A stretch of 64,000 nt of DNA from Actinernus sp. WN-2022 (taxonomy: Eukaryota > Cnidaria > Anthozoa > Actiniaria > Actinernidae). The notes under the pieces are model-generated. The model ran no database searches and had not been told where the DNA came from. It was given only the letters and a program-made list of their open reading frames with translations. This document shows positions 22,501 to 30,300 of this stretch, piece by piece (position 1 is the stretch's first letter; each line of letters begins with the position of its first letter). The position numbers and the translations under genes are program-made. The DNA is taken from NCBI GenBank assembly GCA_030867875.1, contig JAOWCC010000288.1, forward strand, positions 1-64,000, read 5' to 3'.

Positions 22501-24745
22501 AATGGGATTTATATCATATAATGGTTTTAAATCATATAATCTACATGTATTATATCAAATAATGGATTATAGCAAAATTGAAGCATTAACTTGTTTGAAA
22601 TAACGAATTTGGCTTAGGATCATGGTTTCATTTAATTTATAAAGCAGTGTTGCATTATTTGAAATAATAGATAACGGATGACGATCATGGTTTCATATAA
22701 TTTAAAAAGCAGTCTTGCATTATATGAAATAATAGATCATGAATGGCGATCATGGTTTCATATAATGCGAAAGGCAGTGTTGCATTATATGAAACAATGA
22801 AATAACAACACGAACATTATTTGAAATAATGAACTCAGGAGGAAAATAAATTATATGATATAATAACGATTATATATATAATTTCCATATAATTTTCATA
22901 TAATTGTGACATATAATTTTTGGACACTTGGCACCCCATAAAAAACACGTCTAACCATGTAAATTCATTTGACAGTACTAAACATTAACATTTCAGATGC
23001 TGTAGCATTACTTCATAAACGGTGCTTTAATTGTTCCAATATTTCCGAAGATCGACCGAAGGTTCAAGTAAATATTTGTAGAGTATATGATTAAAATGAA
23101 ATCGTATGGTATTCTCGTGCAATTCGGGAAAAATTCGAACTCGTGAGTTTTCAAAGAGCTCAAATTGCACTCGCCCTGCGGGCTCGTGCAATTCTGATAC
23201 TCTTAATTTGAAAACTCCTGCAATTTGAGCTCTTTGAAAAAAACACGGGTGAAAATTAATCCCAAATTGCACGAGAAAATCGTATGATTACCTATACTAA
23301 TATGCGTGACGCTCAAGAATTCTCACGATTATTCTCACGAGGCTATACTCGTGCTCAATTATTTTAACCAATTATAGACGGCTTAAAGAATGAACATGTT
23401 TTACTAACGTTGCTACTTGCAAATGTTCGTATAAACTTATATTTACACGCGAAAGTAGTTGTTCGGTTTTTGAAAATGTCAACCCGCAATTCAGTTCCAT
23501 AGCTCCAGCCTGGTTGGTCGTGAAATGTAGTAAGCACTATTTTGCCGGCATTATGATCGATGCTTTTTCCTCGCTATTATGCTCAAAACTATGCTGCCGT
23601 AACGTGTAAAACCCTACTCTGCGCTTATTCATTCTCGTTATTACCTTCTCCATGGATACTGCATCAGAAGACAGTGCCGTAGCAAGGGAGGGGCGTGCTT
23701 ACTATGATGACTACTTACTATGATGACTCTTGACAGGTGAAACATTTGCTGGTTTCAAGATACAGAGACAGTCGGTGGTTTGTTTTGTAATTGACATTGC
23801 AAGTGTTATACTTTTTTCAATATGCATTGGTTTGCTAAGACAGTGTAGGGAGTAATTCGCAATACGCGTAAATCATGCACAAATAGCTCTTGGAGAACGC
23901 TGGAAATAGCATTTCTGAGCCTCTGGATTTCAAAATTTTCTGTGGGGACTGCCCCTCCGGCAGACCTCCCTAGTTGCTCGCGCCTACGCCGAGGACCCCC
24001 CCCCCCCCCCCTAATTCTTTTCCCCTTTCTACGGCTCTGGAAGAACGCAGTCTTAGGTTTCAGAAGCCTTGCTTGCCGGACCTCGTGTTTGCAATGCAAT
24101 AACGAATTGAAACGAAACGTTTGGATGGTGGCAGCGGTTCCTTTCTCTCGCATTTCTTAGTGGAGAGGAAAAGAGAAAATATTTTTTCCGTGACACTCCT
24201 CTTGTGGTACAGTATAGGTCAACACTGTTGGATCGTAATGTTGGACAAGCCGGCTTAAACGCGATCCAAATTTTCATCCAACGAATCGTCCAATGTCCAA
24301 TATGGGTTGCTGAACCGGCGGGTGTATAGTACAGGTCAGGTCACAGGTCAAGTCACTTCTTGTTTACCTGTGAACCCTAGCTCTAGGTGAGTGAGAACCC
24401 GTCGTTTACCTGTGAACTCGTCCGATGGTTAGGGTTAGGTTTGTGGTTAGGGTTAGGACTTGTCTTAGAATTAATAACCTGACCTGTACTTTACACCCGC
24501 CGTCCAACGAACCGTCCAATATGGGATGCTGACATTGTTGGAACCAACAGTGCTGGCCTATGTTGTACGACAATGCTCGAACGCTTAGCCTCATCTTCAT
24601 AATCCCGATGCCATTTCAAGTTCTTTCATTACCTCTTCAGGAGAAAGTAGTTGGCCCAAAGCAGAGCAGTTTCGAGGAAGTGCTTAACAGTACAACAAAG
24701 GCTCAGGAGGACGAAGAGGGAAAGAAAGCGCCTGTCCTTCATTAG
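4407..24745 (+). CDS. Tumor protein D52 (TPD52) family gene, six coding exons
   Basis: Exons 4407-4580, 7191-7339, 9932-9991, 10263-10385, 11620-11680 and 24641-24745 join in frame to 223 residues (672 nt with stop). TPD52 proteins are small coiled-coil adaptors involved in vesicle trafficking and secretion that dimerise and are regulated by alternative splicing (family knowledge). Seen here: an acidic N-terminus, a charged coiled coil at about residues 47-85 (EEARKEEIRLQ, then LTRKESQLSELKKELGI), a YQKTSESL segment matching the family YKKTSETLS, TAKKLGEIRDSTAFQSFENKV matching the family KKxxxxRNSPTFKSFEEKV, and a C-terminal FEEVLNS matching family GEVLNS. Length is normal for the family. The start is the first in-frame ATG before the acidic domain and has A at -3 and G at +4. 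Introns are 2.6, 2.6, 0.27, 1.2 and 13.0 kb. The family call is firm; which vertebrate paralog is closest cannot be told. Confidence 0.93.
5335..5480 (-). mobile_element. LINE 3' tail
   Basis: (CAA)n followed by ATATATTTATTTATACTCAT and AAGGGTTTACAATATTGT. It is the reverse complement of the tail at 35580-35640, showing two copies of one retrotransposon family. Confidence 0.55.
6540..6720 (+). mobile_element. tRNA-derived SINE, copy 1
   Basis: A-box-like TGGCATAGTGG (6593-6603) and B-box-like GGTTCAAGG (6636-6644), 33 nt apart, as in tRNA-type RNA polymerase III promoters. The whole unit is repeated in inverse orientation at 10590-11160, where a transposon interrupts it. Not a functional tRNA: no acceptor stem or anticodon arm can be paired convincingly. 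Confidence 0.6.
7191..7339 (+). CDS. TPD52-like coding exon 2 (coiled coil)
   Basis: Acceptor ctgcctttgcag, then IEEEINTLQQAL, a heptad-rich coiled coil that is the family's dimerisation region. The donor is chosen at gtatgt (7340), leaving two bases. Two other GTs lie just upstream (7336, 7338), but only the 7340 donor keeps exons 3 and 4 in the conserved frame. Confidence 0.9.
7507..8863. mobile_element. Fold-back MITE family F1, copy 1, interrupted
   Basis: Left end AAAGTGCATAT and right end ATATACACTTT are inverted. ATCGATTCTGTATCAAGTGAATAG...TTTCTTGATTTGAGTGTTGC is mirrored near 7900-7930 and 8800-8825. Other copies are at 15268-15712, 35806-36326 and 62050-62475. The copy is split by the 864-bp element at 7935-8798. 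Confidence 0.7.
7935..8798. mobile_element. 864-bp TIR element with 11-bp target duplication
   Basis: Ends AGGCTCGGTTT / AAACCGAGCCT, flanked by exact AACTATTCACT copies (7924-7934 and 8799-8809). It sits inside the F1 MITE, so it is the younger insertion. No coding capacity seen. An 11-bp duplication would fit a Mutator-like element, but this is only an inference. Confidence 0.8.
8965..9120. repeat. Palindromic MITE
   Basis: CACAATTGAAGGGCTGTGTGCAAAAAGGGTGTAAGTGA is mirrored by TCACTTACACCATTTTTTGCACACAGCACTTCAATTG around a 40-nt centre that itself pairs (CTAAATTCTCC / GGAGAATTTAG type). Confidence 0.7.
9575..9900. mobile_element. MITE family F2, copy 1
   Basis: Contains ATAAAGAAGCCTTAAATCCA and a mirrored TGGCTAAGGCTTCTTTAT, with GTTTTATACTATCATAAAAC inside. 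A second copy in inverse orientation is at 60945-61225 in the FGF intron. Confidence 0.7.
9932..9991 (+). CDS. TPD52-like coding exon 3, possible 60-nt cassette
   Basis: Bounded by tttatgtacag and gtgagt. It encodes (V)YQKTSESLKDLNDKIVHSE(A). The YQKTSESL stretch matches the conserved YKKTSETLS of TPD52 proteins. Its length is a multiple of three with matching phases on both sides, so skipping joins exon 2 to exon 4 in frame with Val preserved at the junction. Optional use is inferred; family members are known for alternatively spliced inserts near this position. Confidence 0.88.
10263..10385 (+). CDS. TPD52-like coding exon 4
   Basis: Acceptor tttgtactag, donor gtacat. Encodes (A)YNKLSHGASATKV through TAKKLGEI(R), equivalent to the alanine-rich region ending in the conserved lysine pair of TPD52 proteins. 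It begins with YNK, echoing YQK of exon 3, which suggests an old exon duplication. Confidence 0.9.
10590..11165 (-). mobile_element. tRNA-derived SINE, copy 2, split by a DNA transposon
   Basis: The reverse complement matches the SINE at 6540-6720, including TGGCATAGTGG and TGGTACTTTAACTGG-side sequence. It is broken after CCACTATGCCATA (10733) and resumes at CCATAGAAGTGATC (11112) on the far side of an insertion. Confidence 0.65.
10734..11111. mobile_element. TIR transposon inserted in the SINE
   Basis: Ends CAGTGCTCAACCTTAAC and GTTAGCGGTAGTCC...CTAACTTAGGTCGAGCACTG are inverted. CCATA is duplicated at both borders (10729-10733 and 11112-11116). Interior CTAGTCC/GGACTAG motifs are mirrored. 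378 bp, no ORF. Confidence 0.65.
11232..11384. repeat. Palindromic MITE
   Basis: ATTGCTGGTTTTCACT is mirrored by AGTGAAAGCCAGCAAT. Inner arms carry GGCATGGCGGCCATATTGGTG / CACCAACATGGCGGCTATGT. Confidence 0.65.
11620..11680 (+). CDS. TPD52-like coding exon 5
   Basis: Acceptor gttttatacacag, donor gtacgt. Encodes DSTAFQSFENKVISASSSIK, corresponding to the highly conserved PTFKSFEEKV motif of the family. It ends in phase 0, which fits both candidate last exons (15807 and 24641). Confidence 0.92.
11770..11990. mobile_element. MITE family F3, copy 1
   Basis: GAGTGGGACAGACTACGGCATG and its inverted right end, with an internal TTTGATTGGATCAACAGGAC. The second copy is at 18962-19122 in the same intron. 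Confidence 0.65.
12040..12440. repeat. Dispersed repeat F4, copy 1
   Basis: CAGTCACGTGCTGATAT...CCCATGGGAAAGGC...TTTACAAGCAGGTTTTGCTAATAACA is shared with the interrupted copy spread over 37087-39730. Confidence 0.6.
12441..13730 (+). other. TPD52-like last intron, unremarkable part
   Basis: Contains a self-similar stretch of AAAATCCA/TGGATT motifs (12700-12830). No exon or clear element was recognised otherwise. Confidence 0.4.
13732..14281. mobile_element. pogo/Tigger-like non-autonomous element
   Basis: Ends CAGTCAACTCTC / GAGAGTTGACTG with inner TATTACGGACA and ATTATGGACACC motifs, which resemble the CAGTC-ACTCTCGCTATTACGGAC ends of pogo/Tigger elements. The right flank is TA, the left has decayed to CA. 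No transposase remains. Confidence 0.6.
14349..14737. mobile_element. MITE family F5, copy 1
   Basis: Ends TTAAAGGGGTACTGTCAA / TTGACAGTGTGCCTTTAA. The interior (ACCATGTGAATGTCCTGATATGC, CTTTGCCATCCTTCATCA) is the reverse complement of 53705-54143. Confidence 0.7.
15268..15712. mobile_element. Fold-back MITE family F1, copy 2
   Basis: TATCGATTCTACATCAAGTGAAT...CTTGATTTGAGTGTTG, mirrored at 15640-15690, with CACTTTAAA at both ends. It ends about 95 nt upstream of the candidate alternative exon at 15807. Confidence 0.7.
15807..15902 (+). CDS. Candidate alternative last exon of the TPD52-like gene
   Basis: A pyrimidine-rich acceptor (gacttccctcctgtag) is followed in phase 0 by 31 codons starting FKMLGWPAKNQSKSQ and ending PDNENP, then TGA. 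An AATAAA lies 270 nt further on (16174-16179). Joined to exon 5 it gives a 220-residue product with a basic/Ser-rich tail instead of the acidic FEEVLNS tail. The open frame, acceptor and poly(A) signal are seen; use in transcripts is inferred. Confidence 0.5.
   Translation, partial: FKMLGWPAKNQSKSQSETRIPSFTTPDNENP
15910..17780 (+). other. TPD52-like last intron, no gene seen
   Basis: AT-rich unique-looking sequence. If the alternative exon is used, the first 280 nt are 3' UTR. A short GATATCTAAG...CAACAGATATC inverted motif lies near 16380-16450. No exon recognised. Confidence 0.4.
16174..16179 (+). terminator. Candidate poly(A) signal for the short TPD52-like isoform
   Basis: AATAAA hexamer downstream of the alternative stop at 15900-15902. 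Such hexamers are common in AT-rich DNA, so it supports but does not prove an alternative 3' end. Confidence 0.35.
17848..17888 (+). ncRNA. Degenerate Penelope-type hammerhead ribozyme motif
   Basis: CTGACGA (17855-17861), a GTGGC-TTAC-GTTC hairpin, and GAAA (17875-17878), in the same context (ACCCTTTGCTCTGACGA) as the better copy at 42462. The bases after GAAA have diverged (TCTCAG instead of CGTCAG), so activity is doubtful. Confidence 0.5.
17971..18168. repeat. Tandem duplication, 99-bp unit, two copies
   Basis: GACGAAAACATATTTT starts each unit, at 17971 and 18070, with a few substitutions between copies. Confidence 0.8.
18475..18597. repeat. Near-perfect palindrome
   Basis: ATTCCATACTGATGACGTCAT...CCAGGATCTGGTC is mirrored by GACCAGATCCTGG...ATGGAAT. 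The centre TTGATTGGCTAGTATAC / GTATACAAACCAATCAA also pairs. Confidence 0.75.
18700..18910. repeat. Inverted-repeat element with GC-rich core
   Basis: GGCGGGCAACAATT / AATTGTTGCCCGC at 18816-18845 and flanking GGGAAACA motifs in opposite orientation. Confidence 0.45.
18962..19122. mobile_element. MITE family F3, copy 2
   Basis: AGAGCAAATTTCCTATGAGTGGGAC is mirrored by TCCCACTCATACGAAATCTGCTCT. Shares TTGATTGGATCAGCAGGAC with 11770-11990. Confidence 0.7.
19578..19720. repeat. Palindromic MITE
   Basis: TGGTAATAGAACTGAGTGGAGTGCAATTT is mirrored by AAATTGCACTCCACTCAATTCTATTACCA. A related TGCAATTT...AAATTGCA fold-back is at 23105-23283. Confidence 0.75.
20005..22940. mobile_element. 2.9-kb fold-back element with ~0.9-kb inverted arms
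   Basis: Ends TATGGGGTGCCAAGTGTCC and its reverse complement, flanked by exact AAAAAC copies (19999-20004 and 22941-22946). Left arm about 20005-20916, right arm about 21900-22940. Outer parts of the arms are built of degenerate CATTATATGATATAAAT units (20300-20570 and 22310-22560). The right arm has an extra 66 nt (about 22087-22152). The 1-kb centre holds a 147-codon minus-strand open frame (21098-21541) with no recognised family. No transposase is seen, so it is non-autonomous or of unknown type. Confidence 0.8.
23105..23283. repeat. Fold-back MITE
   Basis: CTCGTGCAATT...TTTCAAAGAGCTCAAATTGCA is mirrored by TGCAATTTGAGCTCTTTGAAA...AAATTGCACGAG. Confidence 0.65.
23284..24640 (+). other. 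End of the TPD52-like last intron
   Basis: Contains a 15-base C run (23997-24011) and imperfect GTTAGGGTTAGG motifs (24428-24450). No extra exon was recognised before 24641. Confidence 0.45.
24641..24745 (+). CDS. TPD52-like coding exon 6 (distal last exon)
   Basis: Acceptor ttcattacctcttcag, then EKVVGPKQSSFEEVLNS and an acidic/basic tail ending APVLH and TAG. The EVLNS motif is diagnostic of TPD52 C-termini. The 3' UTR runs within about 60 nt into a MITE (24803-25372), so the poly(A) site is unclear; ATTAAA at 25390 and AATAAA at 25179 are candidates, the latter inside a SINE. Confidence 0.92.
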   Translation, partial: EKVVGPKQSSFEEVLNSTTKAQEDEEGKKAPVLH

Positions 24746-24802
24746 CCCCCATGACATTTATTGGATACCTTCAAGTTTAACGGAGGAATAATATCAAAGT
24801 GT

Positions 24803-25372
24803 ATACAGCTATTTCAAAAAGGTTGTCCCGGAGAAGCGACAAGCGATATTCCCAGACCGAAATGGATTGTGGTTCATTATATGGATGGATTATTTCCAGC
24901 TGTGCGAAACGGATAAATTAACCGCCTCCCGCTAAACTCGGTGGTTAAGCTCCGGTCTGTCGTGTGGGAGATCACGGGTTCAAACCCCAGCCGGACCAAC
25001 ACTCGGGGTCTTAAAATAACTGAGTAGAAGGTGCTGCCTTTGTGAAACAATCTCGTTCTCGAACTGCGAATGGTTAGACCTTCACGTCTTCTCGGATAAA
25101 GACGTAAAATCGTAGGTCCAACGTCGACCTCAAGTTTATCAGTCTCGCCATGCAGACTGTCACGAGTTACCGACGTTAAATAAAGTTACTGTACCTTTTA
25201 CAGTGTAATTCTAAAATCGATTCGTAGAAGGCCATTAATATTCGTGTTAAAGGTTTTGACCCAAAAACAAACGAATTCACCAGACTGTCAGCTACAACCA
25301 CATCCATTTAGGTCTTGGAATGTCGTCTGCCAGTTTGCTGGGACAACCTTTTTCGGACTAGGTGTATAATTC
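24803..25372. mobile_element. MITE family F6, copy 1, with SINE inside
   Basis: CAGCTATTTCAAAAAGGTTGTCCCGG at the left is mirrored by GGGACAACCTTTTTCGGACTAGG at the right. The second copy is at 40085-40475. It begins about 60 nt after the TPD52-like stop codon. Confidence 0.6.
24928..25198 (+). mobile_element. tRNA-derived SINE, copy of a cnidarian-type family
   Basis: A-box GTGGTTAAGCTCCGG (24941 onward) and B-box GGTTCAAACC (24977-24986), followed by the body ACTGAGTAGAAGGTGCTGCC...CTTCTCGGATAAAGACG and an AATAAAG end. The body resembles an abundant coral SINE known to me by sequence pattern; the exact family name is not certain. Confidence 0.7.
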
Positions 25373-25459
25373 CCAGCCAGTTATCTTTCATTAAAAAGTC
25401 AAACTGGAAAACAACATGAAGTTTGCCAGTTGCAAACTTCGATGACGTCATTTAAGTCA

Positions 25460-25857
25460 AATAGAGTACCGAAGTGTGACGTCACAAATTTGCAAAATTT
25501 AGATGTAGAATGTTTGGACCACTGATTCAGAAAGAGCAATATAAAAGAACATTACATACCAAAAATGAGGTGTATACGATGAAAAGCAGCTGAGATATGG
25601 GCATTGGAATATATACTTTTCTTTAACAAATCACTGTATTTTTGTACTGGTTCATAAACTTAGGAACCAGGACAAAAATACATTGTTTTGTTAAAGAATA
25701 TTATATATTCCAATGCCCATATCTCGGCCGCTTTTCATCTTATTCACCTCATTTTTGCTATGTAATGTTCTTTTATCGTGTTCTTTCTGCAACTGTGGTC
25801 AAATGTTGTTAAAGGGAAATTTATTTATTTATGACGTCATCACTTCGGTACTCTATT
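25460..25857. repeat. 398-bp palindromic MITE
   Basis: AATAGAGTACCGAAGTG...GACGTCA is mirrored by TGACGTCATCACTTCGGTACTCTATT. Inner arms GATATGGGCATTGGAATATAT also pair. A related end is near 2955-2985. Confidence 0.75.
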
Positions 25858-26045
25858 CCAGTTCCTTTTGCTCTGTCAGCTCCACGTATTAAAAGAGCTT
25901 TCTCTAAGATTGTAAGTATTAAATGGCCGACACCTGAAAATCGAAGAAATGTTGACTCGATTCATGTTCAACTAATTAGCATAATGTCCCTTAATTGACG
26001 TTATTTCAAGGATATGTACGACCATAAATCGCCCAAAAATGGTTG

Positions 26046-26402
26046 AACCACAGGCAGCCCAAGCTCTAAATATCTAGCTAATACTTACAGCGTTTGTATG
26101 GGGATTTCAACGAGCTAGAAATACGAAAGAATTAATGATTAAAATGCCTTACCTTGCCTCCATAGTGTATTACTTGCTGTCTGTGGTAACAGGGGTGATA
26201 TGAAGCGATTTTAGCGAGTTTTCATTTCCTCTGCTCCCCTTTTCATATCACCCCTGTTACCACACAGACAGCAAGTAATACACTATGGAGGCAAGGTAAG
26301 GCATTTTATTCATTAATTCTTTCGTATTTCTAGCTCGTTGAAATCCCCATACAAACGCTGTAAGTATTAGCTAGATATTTAGAGCTTGGGCTGCCTGTGG
26401 TT
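26046..26402. repeat. Long near-perfect palindrome (about 160-bp arms)
   Basis: Arms 26046-26204 and 26242-26402 differ at only a few positions around a 37-nt centre. The outer AACCACAGGCAGCCCAAGCTCT also occurs singly at about 29150-29172. Confidence 0.85.
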
Positions 26403-27329
26403 GAACAAGCTTAAGGTTTTAAACACTTAAAGTGCCACTACGACGAAAATTTACCATTTAATTTACCAAACGGCCTCCAGTAATGGCGGACGTTTAGAGT
26501 CAATATTCGGAGTTCAAAAAATAATACTTTCTGTCGTTGTATCGAAAAACAATTTGAACTGGTAATATATCAACTCTACTTTATGAATATGCAAAAACAT
26601 TGATATGTCAAAATTTGATCGTAGTGACACTTTAACTGCATCCAAATTAATGATTTCTGGCGAGTATCTAACAATTATGAGCTTACAATACGAAGTAATT
26701 CAAAACTTAATTGACTGTAAGCAAGAAAAGAGTGGATGACTACTTGTAGGAATTTGGAGTAAACAACATGTAAACATTTTAGGAGAAAAACTTACACCAC
26801 TCGACGGTGCCTCACTAGAGTAATGCTCTTAGAAAGTAGTCACCTCGCCTTGATTTCCCTACGATGAAATTTGCACTGATAATTATGCTATATTAGTTAA
26901 AAACTAACGTTTACCACTGTATTGTGGCATGCATGAAAGTGTATTATTTGGGGGTTGAGAATTCCTCTTTAAAATCGTCATAGTACTTTGCGTGACTAGT
27001 AACTTCTCTTACTGCAATGCTTAGAGTGGTTTACACGTTCGAGTGTCTAAAGTAACAAGTGATTTCTTTGGTTTTGCGTTTTCTTAGCTTTTCTATTGGC
27101 TGTGAAAAATAGTTTGTAATTGTCAGCCAGTCAAGTTCTAAACTAAAGCCAAACATTATTTTCATCCGTAACGCGATCAATTTTTTTCGTTTTAGCGAGA
27201 GTTATCCACGATTACACCATGGATCGTCTTTTTACGATTCATGGTTACACTTACTTTCCTTGTGATTTTGCTTTTTATTTGCTCCCGTGCTCTGTAATTA
27301 CTTTGGTTTTGGTTTTACGACACTCGATA
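26403..27329. other. Intergenic, repeat fragments
   Basis: 26430-26640 (AAAGTGCCACTACGACG...GATCGTAGTGACACTTTAA) is a fold-back fragment related to the segment near 51950-52105. No gene seen elsewhere. Confidence 0.4.
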
Positions 27330-27497
27330 TAAAATCGGGCGATCCCTTCATGTAGGACGACACGAATTGCTACCAAATTGTATTCTATTGTATCGTATTG
27401 TGTTGCGTTCTATTGTTGTATTGAATTGTATTGTGTTGTATTCTATTGTATTTTTGGTAAAAATTCGTGTCGTCCTACATAAAAGGGATTGCCGAAA
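27330..27497. repeat. Fold-back with TATTG pentamer core
   Basis: GCGATCCCTTCATGTAGGACGACACGAATT is mirrored by AATTCGTGTCGTCCTACATAAAAGGGATTGC. The core (27375-27455) is an imperfect TTGTATTGTATTC repeat. Confidence 0.7.
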
Positions 27498-27989
27498 ATC
27501 GCTCCATTGCAAGTAATTAATTCTTATGTTAAGAGATATTCCGATAACGATGATATTATTAAACACCAATCGATCCGTCGGCTGTTGATGACTGATTTTC
27601 GTGCGCAAAGGATTGTGGATAAAATTACAAGCCAAAATGAGACCGAACTCTCTGGCGGTCTCGATCAAGATTTAGCATGCAGAGTACATAGCTGTAAGCT
27701 TATCAGAAAAAAAATAATTATAGACGTTGAGGAATTCAGAACATGATGGTTTATTGGAGAAGAGAGATCTGGCATTCATCAAAGGCAACACATGTTAGAG
27801 AGAGTGTGGAGCTGCTTGTAAAATTTTGGCTGGGATGTTTCGATAGAATCCTGCCAATTTTTCTCTATCAATCCTATTCCACACGAAATAGATTGCCAAC
27901 AATCGCTGAAAATTAAACCTAACATTTACTGCCTCCAGCTTCATGTCCTTGACCAGGCTGACTAAGAAATCCAACTCTCCTCTAACTCG

Positions 27990-28300
27990 CCCCATTCTAG
28001 ATTTTACTATCCTCCGATGTGTAGCAAATCAGATGTAATCCACTGAAAAAGATGGCGGCGGCTTGACTTTTACCCACAACCCTTTGCGCGCGAAAAACTT
28101 TAAATCCTGTATAAAATCGCTGTAGAGGTTTAAATGTTAAAAATTAGCCATTACGAGTGTTCTTGCCAATACACTGTCATTAAAAAGAAAGGATTTCTAC
28201 GTGTTATTTTGACCGTGTTAGGTTCGCAAAGGATTGTGGTCAAATGTACAGGCGCCATATTTTTCGATACGGTAGATTAGCATCTCTTAGTAACGGCATA
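27990..28300. repeat. Dispersed repeat F7, copy 1
   Basis: AAAAAGATGGCGGCGGCTTG...TCTACGTGTTATTTTGACCGTGTTAGGTTCGCAAAGGATTGTGG matches 56920-57180 in reverse orientation. Confidence 0.6.
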
Positions 28301-28417
28301 AATATTGTCGCACGATTTTGGCAATTATCGCTGACTTCGACACGAAAAAAAATGAGTTTGCACTTTTAATTGCGCATAATATGGCCAATGGAAGACTATA
28401 AAATCCGATCTTCACAG

Positions 28418-29085
28418 TAGGCCTGAATAGATTGTGCTAGCAAATCCAGCCAAAGTTGCTCCAAAAAAAAGGCTAAAAGTTGCTCAAAAGTTGCCAAAAA
28501 TTGAAAAAGTTGCCACCAAAATTTGAAAAAGTTGCTCACTTTGGCGAGCCATTTTATTCTAGATAACAACTTAAAACATGGAATGTTGGATGTGTAATTC
28601 AATATAATCTTAAAGTTCAACATAACTACCAATAGTAGTACTTTCTAATGAAGTAAAGTAGTTTCTAATGAGTAAATCTCATGATATTGACTATAGACAC
28701 CACATACGGTGATAAAATTTACAGCCTCTTTGCGTTGTTGTATCTAATCATGACTGAAGCCTCTGGATAATTCGCGGGCGATATTAAATAGATAGCTGCT
28801 GTCCAGTTCGTGGGCGCATATTAATTCATGCACGGAAAGTAGAAAACAAAGGAATGTTAATCATTTGCAGGGTCAATACTATTCAATACACGTCTACAGC
28901 ATTCTTAGTGTCGACCAGTTTCAATTAACAGAAACATTTGGGATAATTTGGGTGTTTTATCATTATTTGTTGCTCAAAAGTTGCCAAGGAAGGCAAAAGT
29001 TGCTCTAGGTTGCTTGCAGTACAAAAAGTTGCTCAAAACTCCAGAAGTTGCTCAAAAGTTGCCGAGCACAATCTATTCAGGCCTA
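28418..29085. mobile_element. hAT-like non-autonomous element with exact 8-bp target duplication
   Basis: Perfect 20-bp ends TAGGCCTGAATAGATTGTGC and reverse complement, flanked by CTTCACAG (28410-28417 and 29086-29093). Eight-bp duplications and TA(G)-type ends are typical of hAT elements. Subterminal regions are packed with AAAAGTTGC / GTTGCTCAAAAG motifs, probable transposase-binding repeats. No transposase. Confidence 0.85.
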
Positions 29086-29544
29086 CTTCACAGCCATATA
29101 ACAAAACAGGGATCACCAAAGAAGAAAACAGCTTTAGCAACACTTTTACCACAGGCAGCCCAAGCTCTGTATCTGCACTGTGTGACTATCAGATAGCGTT
29201 TACTAGGGAAAAATAGAAACAATAAAATATTGAACTTTGAAGAACTTGTCTTGTGTTATCAAGTGTCTAAGTATCGTATTTCAATCCTGTTTTAGTACGT
29301 TTTCTTTTCTACCCGGATGGGGTACTCCCTTGTATGGCCTATACGGGTATGTGCCGCGGGATAGGGTATGGTTTTTGAGCTGCCGAGGTATGGGATAGGG
29401 TATCCTTTTTACGGTTTTGATCTGGGAAAGGGTATGTTTGACCCACAAAAAAAAACAAATTTGTCAGTTATTTTTCAGTTGTCAGTAAAAATATCGTCAT
29501 TTTGTCATTTGTCAGTTATTTTTAGGGCCGTTTGTCAGTTAACC

Positions 29545-30300
29545 CTAGTTAATCATTACTAGAGAACATTTACAATGTTTGACCCACAAAGAAGTCCGCC
29601 TAGATGCGTTTGACCATCTTTCATTACCAACAAGCTGAGCAGCGGAGGTAAGCAGGCAGTCTCGATGGGCAGCATATCGGTCACAATCGAGGAAAAAATT
29701 AGCAATAGTTTCCCTAGGAAAACCGCAGTGACAGGAGGGTAAAGGAACGTATTTCTTAAGATAGAGATCATAATTTAAAGTAGAATTTGCGTTCCAAGCA
29801 ATCGAAGACTGGAACGCATTAGACCTCAATTCGAAGATCGCTGAGAATTTGATCGTTTTTAAAAGTTTTTTAAAGTAATAGCACTATTGTCTAACATTAG
29901 TATTCTTAGCATTTTAGCTCTAGTTCTTAACCTTTTATAGCCTTTTAGTCTTCGTTATTACTTTTAGGTATGCAGGACCTCCCTGAAAATCACAGTACGT
30001 GAGGGAGGTTTTCCTGTAGAAATATTGTTATTATTATTATTATTAATTACCCAGCCTTAAACGAGTATGCAAAACAGCTAAATAGCGATCGCCGACATAA
30101 TACAAATTGTTACGAACAGGATAATTATGCCACTTTGCAACATTAGTTTTAAATTGAACGAGGCTAGAAGAGAAACAAATATCCCTAGGTATCCTATTCC
30201 ATAGACTAGCAGAAGAAATCATCAGTATTTGTTGATATCGAAGTCTGTATGTATATGTACGATAGTTGCAATTATGATAATGTGTGTTCAATGACAAAAT
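29545..30300 (-). mobile_element. Non-LTR retrotransposon 3' coding end, split by a nested insertion
   Basis: Upstream part (30297-30045) reads ISSASLWNRIPRDIC...FKTNVAKW...TRLRLGN. It continues after the insertion (29787-29545) as STLNYDLY...CHCGFPRETIANFFLDCDRY, the C-x-C-x7-H/N-x4-C knuckle found at the end of many invertebrate LINE ORF2 proteins. Removing 29788-30048 restores LRLGNSTLNY in one frame. Confidence 0.75.
29788..30044 (+). mobile_element. 5'-truncated LINE inserted into another LINE
   Basis: A 257-bp insert reading AFQAIEDWNALDLNSKIAEN, then FKSFLK-stop, followed by a short 3' UTR and a TTATTATT tail. AATT is duplicated at its borders (29784-29787 and 30045-30048). 5' truncation, a simple-repeat tail and target duplication are hallmarks of target-primed reverse transcription. 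Confidence 0.75.

Noticed and set aside
24428..24450. Interstitial telomeric repeat (TTAGGG-like)
   Set aside because: Only two or three imperfect GTTAGG units; too short to support a telomeric origin.
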